Shown here piece after piece: positions 8,317-15,131 of a DNA stretch of 64,000 nt. The notes beneath the pieces were generated by a model. That model worked only from the letters and a program-made list of their open reading frames with translations, did not search any database and had not been told where the DNA came from. Within the stretch, counting starts at the first letter, position 1. Each line of letters opens with the position of its first letter. The stretch is from Pseudomonas duriflava (lineage in GTDB: Bacteria > Pseudomonadota > Gammaproteobacteria > Pseudomonadales > Pseudomonadaceae), in NCBI RefSeq assembly GCF_007830155.1, contig NZ_VLKY01000015.1:1-64000 (forward strand), given 5' to 3'. Both the position numbers and the translations under genes were made by a program.

Positions 8317-8513
8317 GCGGCTTCTCCACCTTGGATAAGGCGGCACCGGGAACCACTCCCAGCACCTGCAAGAGAATCATTCCCCAGGCATCCAGGAGGC
8401 GCTGTCAGTTTTGGCGGCCAGAACAGGCCGAGTAATGTCTAGTTACCCAAGTGGCCGGGCGAGACGAGAGCTGCGGCGTGTTAGCCGGTTCGTCCGAGCG
8501 AGACGCGGACTTT

Positions 8514-8708
8514 CTAAGGCCCTGGGATTGGCACTCGGGTTGTTCCCTTCGCCTTTTCGCCGAACTGCTTTTCCCACAGGTCCATGCCCGCGTCGTTCTG
8601 CTGATAGTCCGGCATCAAGAAGCCAAACGGCGTCGCCCGTGCCGGTACGCCGTTTTCGGCCTCGTATTCGACCAGCCCCCGCGCATAGGTCAGAAACGAT
8701 CGGATCAT
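8514..8708 (-). CDS. Small unknown protein coupled to terminase-like gene
   Basis: This 64-residue protein (MIRSFLTYARGLVEYEAENG ...) begins with an ATG that overlaps the stop of the upstream terminase-like gene in an ATGA junction. It is acidic in its first half, has no membrane segment, and contains the phrase FGFLMPDYQQNDAGMDLWEKQ. It is unrecognised. The coupling supports expression with the terminase-like protein. Confidence 0.6.
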   Translation of the reverse strand: MIRSFLTYARGLVEYEAENGVPARATPFGFLMPDYQQNDAGMDLWEKQFGEKAKGTTRVPIPGP

Positions 8709-9343
8709 TCGCAAGTCCCCAGGTAGCCCGCTGGCCCGGACTGTACAAGCTCACCTTCCACAAACTCGCCACGAGCCCGGGCGATCTTGCCCAGCAGCAT
8801 CAGCAAGTGGCTTCGTTCACCTTCATCCAGAAGAAGAACGTCCTCAGGCTTCAAGGTCAGCGCGTGGCCTCCATACAGCTCCTGGGTAACGTTAAGATTT
8901 GCGCTGAGTTCGACGGCTCGCCGCTCGATGTACTTGTTTGGCATCAGCGCCTTGGCCCGGATTTCCAACAGGCGGTCGCTGTACTTGGTGACGGTGCCGA
9001 CCAATTCGCCTTTCTGGTATACGGGCTCTTCGTAGCCATCCACGGCGCGGCGATGAAGCTCCAGTTCCACGCTGCCCGTTGCTTGTTCGATGGCATCGTC
9101 CCAGGCTGCCGCAAATTCTGGGTCGTTGCGGCGCAGGATGTAGAAGGAAGGGGCGCAAGTGCCTTGGGCGTGTGGGCTAGCGGCACGAGCGGCGGCAGTC
9201 ACGATCCCGTGCTTACCTAGCTCCGACAAGAACACGGCTTTCCTTTCGTCCGTCATCGCAGCGTTCGCCACTGGCATGCCCGGCTTACGGCCCACAGGGG
9301 CGCCGGGACGCGCGCCGCCTCCGGTCTTAGGTTTGATACTCAT
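8705..9343 (-). CDS. Terminase-small-subunit-like DNA-binding protein
   Basis: This is a 212-residue protein from ATG 9343, which has GAGAGG about 9 bases upstream. After a Gly/Pro-rich N-terminus comes a helix-turn-helix-like region (FLSELGKHGIVTAAARAA) and the phrase DPEFAAAWDDAIEQATGSVE. It continues with AVDGYEEPVYQKGELVG, KYSDRLLEIRAKAL and MPNKYIER. This set recurs in proteins annotated as phage terminase small subunits, which bind packaging sites. No large subunit is in the island. In satellites a lone small terminase redirects a helper phage's packaging, and that role is possible here. The frame stays open upstream to a second strong start at 9664, so a 319-residue form cannot be excluded. 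Confidence 0.65.
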   Translation of the reverse strand: MSIKPKTGGGARPGAPVGRKPGMPVANAAMTDERKAVFLSELGKHGIVTAAARAASPHAQGTCAPSFYILRRNDPEFAAAWDDAIEQATGSVELELHRRAVDGYEEPVYQKGELVGTVTKYSDRLLEIRAKALMPNKYIERRAVELSANLNVTQELYGGHALTLKPEDVLLLDEGERSHLLMLLGKIARARGEFVEGELVQSGPAGYLGTCE

Positions 9344-9344
9344 T

Positions 9345-9664
9345 TCAATATCCCTCTCCGAATACGGCCACCGCACGCAAGCGGATGGTCTCGTCTTCAA
9401 CTGATAGCGGGCCGGTAAATAGCGAGCCCAGGGACACGGAAGCTGAGCGGTCAGGAAGCGACGCGCTGAGCGGACTATCCGTTCGGGCGAACCGAAGCCC
9501 TTGCCATACTTCACCGTCAGCGGCGTTGCGCTGGCGTCGCTCCACGCTTGGAGCAAAACGGCAGCTGCTAGCCCCTGCTCAGAGCTTTGCGGCAACTCGT
9601 CTTCGTCTCTCTCGATCTGGTAGTGAGTTTCGGTGCCGCTTCGGGCGCGTGCCGTGAATGTCAT
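9345..9664 (-). other. Probable small gene with a frame problem, upstream of terminase-like gene
   Basis: ATG 9664 has an excellent GGAGGA site 5 bases upstream and opens MTFTARARSGTETHYQIERD. That frame runs on without a stop into the terminase-like gene. However, from about 9445 the neighbouring frame looks more coding (GC-rich third positions) and reads DETIRLRAVAVFGEGY followed by a stop at 9345, two bases before the next start. The simplest reading is a gene of about 106 codons with a frameshift near 9450, real or from sequencing. A fusion with the terminase-like protein is the alternative. Confidence 0.45.
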
Positions 9665-9929
9665 GCGGTCCTCCGGCCTTTGCATCTCAAGGAATCATCT
9701 CGGCAAGGCGGAAGCGGCGATATCAGTTTTAACGCGTTAGACGGTTCGCTCCCACGGTTCGTCCACGGAAATGTGGTTGCACCCCTTAGCTGGCGGGCAG
9801 GGCGCGGTAACTCGAACTTGCCAGTGGTATTCCGCTTCACTGTCCTAGGCGGGTCTAGGAGCAGTGGCGCGGCCCAGGCGGGGTAGCCGGCTGGGCGCGG
9901 TGCTGGCTGCGAGGGCGGCCCAGAAGGCG

Positions 9930-10293
9930 GGAACGCACTGGCGGGGCGGCTCCCGTGCACGGGCGCGATGTGTCAGTTGAAATGGATAACGCAGAAGATA
10001 CAGCCGGGGCGGCCTAGAGCGGAACGCCGGAACGCGGGCCGGAACGCCAGCAGCAGGTCCAGCGTTCCGGCCCAATCCCGCGTAGATACAGGCTCCTAGC
10101 CCCCCGGAACGCTCGGAACGTAAAAAAACAGGTAAAAGGTAGGAGCAGAGCAGAGAGCACCACAGCAGTGTGATGCCTGGGCAGTAGGCAGGAGGCTAGC
10201 TTCCATATACCAGCGTTCCGAGCGTTCCGGGCCTAGAACGCGCGTCTCTACAGGCTCACAGCTCGGAACGCTGCCCGGAACGCGGGCGGAACG
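9930..10293. repeat. GGAACG iteron cluster, candidate replication origin
   Basis: GGAACG occurs on the plus strand at 9930, 10021, 10029, 10041, 10106, 10115, 10265, 10277 and 10288. It occurs inverted (CGTTCC) at 10063, 10214 and 10223. That makes twelve copies in 364 bp, many within the longer CGGAACGC. Between the two middle groups lies an A-rich stretch (GTAAAAAAACAGGTAAAAGG, 10120-10139). The stretch 9665-10338 holds no convincing gene and lies just downstream of the VapE helicase and primase genes. Iterons with an A-rich tract beside replication genes suggest an origin. Confidence 0.72.
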
Positions 10294-10310
10294 CCCCAGC
10301 GGGCGCGCAC

Positions 10311-10333
10311 AAAAACGGGGGCCGAAGCCCCCG
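10311..10333 (-). terminator. Terminator after the VapE-type gene
   Basis: On the minus strand GGGGGC-TTCG-GCCCCC is followed by GTTTTT, 6 bp beyond the helicase stop codon at 10339. It separates the replication transcript from the iteron region. Confidence 0.88.
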
Positions 10334-10338
10334 CATGG

Positions 10339-11814
10339 TTAGAATGGTTGTGCCGAAACAAGCGGCGGTGGCGGTTCATTCTTCGCCCACAGGTACAGGC
10401 GCTGCTTCTTGCCCTGCCAGCGCACAGAACTAGACGTCGCCCTCCACCCAGCTTCCTCCATCGCCCGGCGCACATCAGAGAGGAGTCGCCCGCCCCGGCG
10501 CTCCACCGGAATGTTCATGGATTCATACACTGTACTTGTGCGGATGGCTGCCTTGCCTTCGTAGAGACCTTCCGGCTGCAGACTCTCAGCGAAGTCCAGT
10601 AAGCCCTCCTCCACGGTGCGGCGGGCCTCCTGGGCCTCCTGGGCGCCCTCCAGCGCCTCGTCTGCCAAGAACAACTGGAAGTCGCCGCTGCGGTAGCGAG
10701 CCAGCGCCTCGGCCATGAGCTGGTCGCGGTCAGCTAGCAGTCCAGTTAGGTCGATCTCGCCAACCTCGACCGGCCAGAAGCGACGGTTGCCCGTCTCGTC
10801 GTGCAGGAAGCGCGGACTGTTGGTGGTGCCCGCCAGAACGAAGCGACGCTTCACAGACACGACAGTCCGCGCATAGGCGGGGCGGCCTCGGTCTTCCTCC
10901 TTGGTGATTTCGTGCTTCAGCGTCTCCACGTCTTTCTGGCGCATTCCTGCCAGCTCGGCACATTCGACGATCCATGCGCCTTCGGTTGCTTCCAAGACCT
11001 CGCGGGTGTCCTTCGCGCCTAGGAAATTTGCGTCGCTGAAGAAATCCCTGGCGAGGATATTGAGAGCTGACGACTTTCCACGTCCTTGGGCACCGACGAG
11101 CACCAGCATGTGGTCGAACTTGGTGCCCGGCTCGAAGGCTCGGGCCATCGCTGCCACCAGCCAGGTAGCGCCAGCCGCCCGGATGTAGGGCGAATTCTCT
11201 GCGCCCAGATAGCGAACGAGCCAGGAGTCCAACCTGGGCATCCCGTCCCAGGTTGGCAAGCCGCGCAGATGATCTAGAAGCGGGTCGAAGCTGCCCAGGG
11301 CGCACAGCTCCAGCACCGCGTCGCGGACGTACTCCTTGCCCGGATCGAAGCCGAAGCGGCAGCGGATTTCGCGCCGAATCAGCACCTCGGCCATGTCAGA
11401 GAACTCGCCTGAGAGCTCCTGCATCTGATGATGGCCGACCATGTTCCGGCGGCGGAACAGGTCATAGCTGCACTCCAGACCAATCAGCCGGAGGGCTGTG
11501 ATGGTGTTATGCAGGCTCTTCAGCGGCATTCCTGTTTTCGCGTTGATCGGGTTCCAGGTAACGTCTTGGGCCACCGCCTCATGGGCCTTCTCAATCTGAC
11601 GGTGGGCGTACTTCTCTGGACTCTTGTTCTCGACCACCGATTCGGCAATGCCGAACGATCCGTCGGTGAGAACCGAAAAAATCACCTCACCCGGCACACC
11701 CTGGCGCACCAACCCACAAGCCACGGCAAACAGCGCCTCGGAGCGGCTGGCGTACTTGTGGGGCTCGTCTGGGTCCTTGCCCTGGACAATGAGCACCTTC
11801 AACCAGTCGGGCAC
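10339..11814 (-). CDS. VapE/VirE-type superfamily 3 helicase-like ATPase
   Basis: This is a 491-residue protein of the virulence-associated E family, found in prophages and satellites as the replicative helicase. The P-loop is VGAQGRGKSSALN near 240-252. EGAWIVECAEL supplies the Walker B region, and FVLAGTTNSPRFLHDETGNRRFWPV carries the conserved polar and arginine residues. The start would be GTG 11814, which has no good Shine-Dalgarno. The frame is identical to that of the upstream primase gene and is separated from it only by TAG 11818-11820 and one codon. It may therefore be the C-terminal half of an interrupted primase-helicase. It probably unwinds the nearby iteron origin. Confidence 0.85.
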   Translation of the reverse strand: MPDWLKVLIVQGKDPDEPHKYASRSEALFAVACGLVRQGVPGEVIFSVLTDGSFGIAESVVENKSPEKYAHRQIEKAHEAVAQDVTWNPINAKTGMPLKSLHNTITALRLIGLECSYDLFRRRNMVGHHQMQELSGEFSDMAEVLIRREIRCRFGFDPGKEYVRDAVLELCALGSFDPLLDHLRGLPTWDGMPRLDSWLVRYLGAENSPYIRAAGATWLVAAMARAFEPGTKFDHMLVLVGAQGRGKSSALNILARDFFSDANFLGAKDTREVLEATEGAWIVECAELAGMRQKDVETLKHEITKEEDRGRPAYARTVVSVKRRFVLAGTTNSPRFLHDETGNRRFWPVEVGEIDLTGLLADRDQLMAEALARYRSGDFQLFLADEALEGAQEAQEARRTVEEGLLDFAESLQPEGLYEGKAAIRTSTVYESMNIPVERRGGRLLSDVRRAMEEAGWRATSSSVRWQGKKQRLYLWAKNEPPPPLVSAQPF

Positions 11815-11817
11815 CTT

Positions 11818-12690
11818 CTACTTGTCCAAGTCATCTACCGAGTCCAAGCGTTCCACATCGCCCAGCGAGACAGCGGTGAGAGCCGCGCTAGGAGCTCGCA
11901 CTGCAGCGGGCGCGGCGGCACCTTGGGCCGGAGCCTGCTGGAAGCTCTCCAGGCCGTAGAGGCGCTCAGGGTGAAACTCCACGATGGTGGCTAGGGCGGC
12001 AATGCGGCCCTTCGCCCGCTTCTTGGCGTCCGGGTTATTGATACTTCCCGGTAGGCGCAGGACGCGATCCACGTTGTGGCAGTTGTCGGCGCCGAACACG
12101 CCCTCCAGCCAGCGAGTGTAACGCTCGGCCTCTGCCGTCTGGGTCTCGGAACCGTCCAACGGGATCGGCTCGCGCAGCGCCCAGAGTGCCTGATAGCCCC
12201 CACCCGAATTGATGATTGTGGTGGGCAGCGGCACCCCTGCCGGCAGCTTGTAAGTGAGAAGGTTCAGGATGCGCTGGCGCTCCTCGCCCACGTCCTCCCC
12301 GGCACGCGGGTCGATATCCACGTGCAGGAAGCGGACGGCGGTAACGTCCGACTTAGCGGCTTTCTTTTCCAGCCCGTCGCGAGTGGTGTTCAGGTGATAA
12401 TAGACGTTCTGCGAGGACAGGCCCGCCAGCCACTGGACGAGGTCGGCCTCTTGCCCAGGCGAGAACAGCTTGGGTCGGAACCCGTTCCGTTCGGGGTGTT
12501 TGACGACCAGCAGCCACGGTCCTTCGGGGCGGAGCCACTGCAAGAAACTGACAGCAGCAGCAGTGTCGGTGGTTGGCTGGGCTGCTCCCGTAGGGGAAGA
12601 TTCGCCTCGTACTAGTCGAGTCACTTCGTTAGCGGCCCCTGCCAGGTCTTCTCCCTGGCGGGGGCTTCTTTCATTGAGGATGCTGTTCAC
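11818..12690 (-). CDS. Primase-like protein (RepB/AEP type), N-terminal part of primase-helicase
   Basis: This is a 290-residue protein. The HVDID motif (123-127) gives the paired aspartates of archaeo-eukaryotic-type primases, and NSGGGYQALW (161-170) and VDRVLRLPGSINNPD complete the pattern of phage RepB-like primases. The likely start is GTG 12690, overlapping the stop of the AlpA-like gene by 4 bases. The gene ends at TAG 11818, and the same frame continues into the VapE-type helicase. Many phage homologues of this pair are one polypeptide. The pair should make primers and unwind DNA for replication of the excised island. Confidence 0.82.
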   Translation of the reverse strand: MNSILNERSPRQGEDLAGAANEVTRLVRGESSPTGAAQPTTDTAAAVSFLQWLRPEGPWLLVVKHPERNGFRPKLFSPGQEADLVQWLAGLSSQNVYYHLNTTRDGLEKKAAKSDVTAVRFLHVDIDPRAGEDVGEERQRILNLLTYKLPAGVPLPTTIINSGGGYQALWALREPIPLDGSETQTAEAERYTRWLEGVFGADNCHNVDRVLRLPGSINNPDAKKRAKGRIAALATIVEFHPERLYGLESFQQAPAQGAAAPAAVRAPSAALTAVSLGDVERLDSVDDLDK

Positions 12691-12962
12691 AGGCCTCCCC
12701 CTTTTGTCTCAACGCGAGGCAGAGTTTCTACGAAGGCATCCAGCTCGCAAACGTCGTAGAGGACAACAACCCCGTGCTTGCGATACGGCGGGCCTTTCTT
12801 CACTTCACGCAAGCGGGCGAGATGCGGGACGGAGAGGCCCAGGTACTCGGCACCCTCCTTGGCACGGAGCCACCGCTTGGGGCTTACGATTTCTACTGGG
12901 GATTTGTGGTTCGGGGCGGACTCGGTCACGCCCCCGGAACCACGAACATTACTGTTCGACAT
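12687..12962 (-). CDS. AlpA/excisionase-like helix-turn-helix protein
   Basis: This 91-residue protein has a MerR-like helix-turn-helix in the second half: WLRAKEGAEYLGLSVPHLAR, then a wing ending PPYRKHGVVVLYDVCELDAF. This is typical of AlpA regulators and excisionases. ATG 12962 follows GGAG with 7-base spacing; the longer frame to 13064 has no such site. It is the first gene of the AlpA-primase-helicase operon. AlpA-type proteins activate excision or replication genes in P4-like satellites, so it is a plausible switch for this element. Confidence 0.82.
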   Translation of the reverse strand: MSNSNVRGSGGVTESAPNHKSPVEIVSPKRWLRAKEGAEYLGLSVPHLARLREVKKGPPYRKHGVVVLYDVCELDAFVETLPRVETKGGGL

Positions 12963-13225
12963 GGTTTTACTCCGGATTGGCGTCGAGATTCGGCGCAGCC
13001 ATCTCACGCTCTGGCCCCGCGTCGCCCCTTCGACCCGACAATCTGAGGCGTTGCTGTCTGGCATCCCTTCATGGGAAGGAGCCGCCGAAGCTCCTTAACT
13101 GCCGACAAAAAACAATTCTCCGGTATCTGCGCTCCCAACAGCAACGGGCGGCGCGTTACTCCTGACACCTGCACCCCGTTCCTGAGATGGTGCACGGACT
13201 GTCTCACGGCTCGCAGGCCAGCCCA

Positions 13226-13242
13226 GCAGGTGCAGCACCTGC
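13226..13242. promoter_or_regulatory. 17-bp perfect palindrome in 308-bp gap
   Basis: GCAGGTGC-A-GCACCTGC has 8-bp perfect arms. It sits between the stop of the 155-residue gene (13271) and the start of the AlpA-like gene (12962). This 308-bp gap holds no convincing gene. The symmetry suggests an operator for a dimeric regulator, possibly controlling the replication operon. A weak termination structure is the alternative. Confidence 0.4.
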
Positions 13243-13270
13243 CAGACCGGGCCGGAGTGGTAACTGTGGG

Positions 13271-13738
13271 TTAGTGCGGTGCTTTCTGGTCTGTACGGTA
13301 GGTATCGACCAGCGCAATGATCTGCTCGCAGAGGTCGCGGGATGCTTCCGTTTCCGTTGAACAGCTCAGGGTATCCGCCAGCGAACGAATGCCGCCGATC
13401 GCGATTTCCTCCTGCTCCCGCTGGGCAAAGTCCAGCTCCAATGCCAGACCCAGCGAGACAGTGGCAAGCGCACCTCCCGGAACCGTGCCAGTGGTGTCAA
13501 CTGAATGCCCGACCCGCAGTTCTTCGAGTAAGTGTCGAATATCGTCGGCGCTCCAATCGCTCCAAGTGCCAAGCTGCAAAACGCGATCTTTTTCGGCGAG
13601 AAGTAACTTCACATCGCTAAGCGAGCGCATGACCTGTTGCTCGGCAGTGATGATCTGGTCTTCAAGCGCTTCCTTCATCATGCCCATTGCGCGGCCAAAG
13701 CCTTGCTCAATGTCTGCTATGCGGCTGTGGATACCCAT
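13271..13738 (-). CDS. Unknown 155-residue island protein
   Basis: ATG 13738 has GGGGAG upstream and gives MGIHSRIADIEQGFGRAMGM. The N-terminal half is predicted helical (MMKEALEDQIITAEQQVM, DVKLLLAEKDRVLQL), perhaps coiled coil. The remainder is acidic and helical without a known motif. No membrane segment is seen. It lies upstream of the replication operon in the same direction. No function is assigned. Confidence 0.65.
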   Translation of the reverse strand: MGIHSRIADIEQGFGRAMGMMKEALEDQIITAEQQVMRSLSDVKLLLAEKDRVLQLGTWSDWSADDIRHLLEELRVGHSVDTTGTVPGGALATVSLGLALELDFAQREQEEIAIGGIRSLADTLSCSTETEASRDLCEQIIALVDTYRTDQKAPH

Positions 13739-13833
13739 GCTGTGCTCCCCTTTGAACCGAGGCCACCTCATTGCGGCCTGGTGGAGCGCATGATTACAAA
13801 ACCAAGAACGGCGATCGTCCCCGTTAATTCGAG

Positions 13834-14457
13834 CTATTTTGGGGAGAGTTTACGGGAGGTAAGATTCTTGAGTGCATGGCGCACGTTTGGTGCGGTGACC
13901 CGAACGTCAATCTGCTTGCAGATAGAGAAAAGCAACCTTTCATCCGGCGCCATTGTCCGGCTGCTGCCTGTGCCGTAACTACGAAGCTCCAGCTGTTCCG
14001 CAACTGCGCGAATGGCGGCAGTACTGACGCCCGAGTCCCTTGCCGTAGGCTTCGGGCCGCGCTGTGCTGATGGAAGAACCTCGATAGTCTCGTCTATCGT
14101 GTGCAGGAATGAGATGGGCTGGTGCACGCCCATCACTTCGTCAGGAGGAACTGGTTTAGCCATCGGAAGATTCGACGTGTAGAGAGCGGTGAAGTCAAGA
14201 GAACCCCGCGCTTCATCCGATAGCGATTCCACCAGGCTGATGTAGCGTTCCCGGAACCTTTTGAGTTCAGACACGATGGGCGAGGCTATTGCGGTTGCAG
14301 TTTCCAGCTCGACGGTGCTTTGCCAGACAGTGCGGGCAAGCTGTAGGAGTGCTTCACGCTCAGCGGTAGGCCGCTTGTTCCACTCGTTGAGCGCCGCTTG
14401 CTCAGCCTCGGCTATGGCTTGGCTATCGATTTCCTTGTCGGCTTCGTCGATATTCAT
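13834..14457 (-). CDS. Unknown acidic 207-residue island protein
   Basis: The protein begins MNIDEADKEIDSQAIAEAEQ and is mostly helical through residue 90. A motif-like basic stretch near 145-155 (SAQRGPKPTARDSGVSTAAI) is followed by a possible helix-turn-helix. There is no clear Shine-Dalgarno before ATG 14457. It is the gene nearest the right end of the island, between the replication block and the tRNA-Leu, where satellites often keep a regulator. I do not recognise a family. Confidence 0.6.
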   Translation of the reverse strand: MNIDEADKEIDSQAIAEAEQAALNEWNKRPTAEREALLQLARTVWQSTVELETATAIASPIVSELKRFRERYISLVESLSDEARGSLDFTALYTSNLPMAKPVPPDEVMGVHQPISFLHTIDETIEVLPSAQRGPKPTARDSGVSTAAIRAVAEQLELRSYGTGSSRTMAPDERLLFSICKQIDVRVTAPNVRHALKNLTSRKLSPK

Positions 14458-14502
14458 AGGAGCGGAGCGACTGCCCAGACGGTTCGCTGGACGGTTTTTT
14501 GA

Positions 14503-14590
14503 TGGTGCCTGGGACGGGACTCGAACCCGTATGCCGTTTTAGCGGCGGCGGAGTTTAAGTCCGCTGTGTATACCATTTCACCACCCAGGC
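14503..14590 (-). tRNA. Island-borne tRNA-Leu(UAA), complete
   Basis: The minus strand folds into a full class II tRNA of 88 nt. The acceptor GCCTGGG pairs with CCCAGGC, the D stem is GTG/CAC with GG in the loop, and the anticodon stem GCGGA/TCCGC holds the loop CTTAAAC (anticodon TAA). A variable arm and the T arm ACGGG-TTCGAGT-CCCGT follow, and CCA is encoded. The sequence differs widely from the interrupted host tRNA-Leu(UAA). It lies about 100 bp downstream of the break and in the same orientation, so the host promoter at 14778-14806 could read through to it. It most likely replaces the destroyed host gene. Confidence 0.93.
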
Positions 14591-14692
14591 CTGCATTTAC
14601 GGGGCTTTGCAGCCCGTTTACCTCTTTTCCGCCCGCCGCAGCAGGGCGGGATTACAACGTCTTCATAGCTCGTCAGCAGCCAGAGCGCAGTA

Positions 14693-14701
14693 ATTTTAAG
14701 T
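14693..14701. other. Right attachment core of the island
   Basis: This is an exact copy of ATTTTAAGT at 1677-1685. To its right is the host tRNA 5' half. To its left is island DNA that does not restore the tRNA. Confidence 0.85.
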
Positions 14702-14732
14702 CCCTTGCGTCTACCGATTTCGCCATCCGGGC
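14693..14732 (-). pseudogene. 5' half of host tRNA-Leu(UAA)
   Basis: From 14732 the minus strand reads the acceptor GCCCGGA, a D arm (GGCG ... GACGC with GG in the loop), the 5' anticodon stem AGGGA and the loop CTTAAAA, then leaves tRNA sequence at the island junction. It pairs perfectly with the 3' half at 1630-1685. Its position after tRNA-Gly and tRNA-Cys matches the Gly-Cys-Leu cluster beside pgsA in Pseudomonas. Confidence 0.93.
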
Positions 14733-14777
14733 GGTAGCGCGATTAGGGTAGCAACACATACCCTTGAACGACGAGGC

Positions 14778-14806
14778 ACTATAAATACCTACTAGCAACA
14801 GCACAA
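14778..14806 (-). promoter_or_regulatory. Sigma70-like promoter of the split tRNA-Leu gene
   Basis: On the minus strand a -35 TTGTGC and a -10 TATAGT are separated by 17 bp. Transcription would start near 14771, about 40 nt before the tRNA 5' half, and proceed through it into the island's own tRNA-Leu. Confidence 0.65.
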
Positions 14807-14837
14807 GACTACTGCTTTGCCGCTCATTACTCGTTAA

Positions 14838-14875
14838 AATAAAAGCCCTACAGACTCATGATCTGCAGGGCTTTA
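14838..14875 (-). terminator. Terminator after tRNA-Cys
   Basis: On the minus strand AAAGCCCTGCAGA and TCTGTAGGGCTTT form a long stem around a 7-nt loop and are followed by a T-rich tail. It ends the tRNA-Gly/tRNA-Cys transcript and implies that the tRNA-Leu has its own promoter. Confidence 0.85.
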
Positions 14876-14878
14876 TAG

Positions 14879-14952
14879 TGGAGGCCGAGGTCGGAATCGA
14901 ACCGGCGTAGACGGATTTGCAATCCGCTGCATGACCACTCTGCCACCCGGCC
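14879..14952 (-). tRNA. tRNA-Cys(GCA)
   Basis: This is a 74-nt cloverleaf with acceptor GGCCGGG, the anticodon loop containing GCA, a T loop TTCGATT and an encoded CCA. It is cotranscribed with the tRNA-Gly upstream. Confidence 0.97.
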
Positions 14953-14991
14953 TCAAAGTAACCATCGCTATCACGACACTTACTAACTAAC

Positions 14992-15067
<76 letters not shown>

Positions 15068-15131
15068 GTCTTGGTGACGGGCGCCATTTTATACAATCCT
15101 GAGACGCTGTCAACTCATTGATTCAAAAAAG

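Larger units (their letters stand above)
1677..14701. mobile_element. 13-kb satellite-like island inserted in tRNA-Leu(UAA)
   Basis: The boundaries are the 9-bp direct repeat at the two halves of the split tRNA. Inside, the order is: integrase (+), methyltransferase (+), endonuclease (-), two unknown genes, a minus-strand block (three small genes, another small gene, a terminase-small-subunit-like gene), an iteron cluster, VapE helicase, primase, AlpA-like regulator, two unknown genes, and a complete tRNA-Leu(UAA). No portal, capsid, tail or large terminase gene is present. Integrase, AlpA-like regulator, primase-helicase, iterons and a lone small terminase resemble phage satellites. The GC content is visibly higher than in the core genes from 15 kb on. 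Satellite status is inference. Confidence 0.82.

Noticed and set aside
9661..9960. Overlapping open frames on both strands in the iteron region
   Set aside because: They are rich in Arg, Pro and Ala from GC-rich repeats, have no ribosome-binding sites or domains, and cross the iterons.
13301..13793. Plus-strand frame of 158 codons at 13317-13793
   Set aside because: It is antisense to the 155-residue minus-strand gene, which has a good start and better coding character.
14691..14740. Possible intact second tRNA gene
   Set aside because: Only the 5' half folds. After the anticodon loop the sequence is island DNA without variable arm, T arm or acceptor strand.
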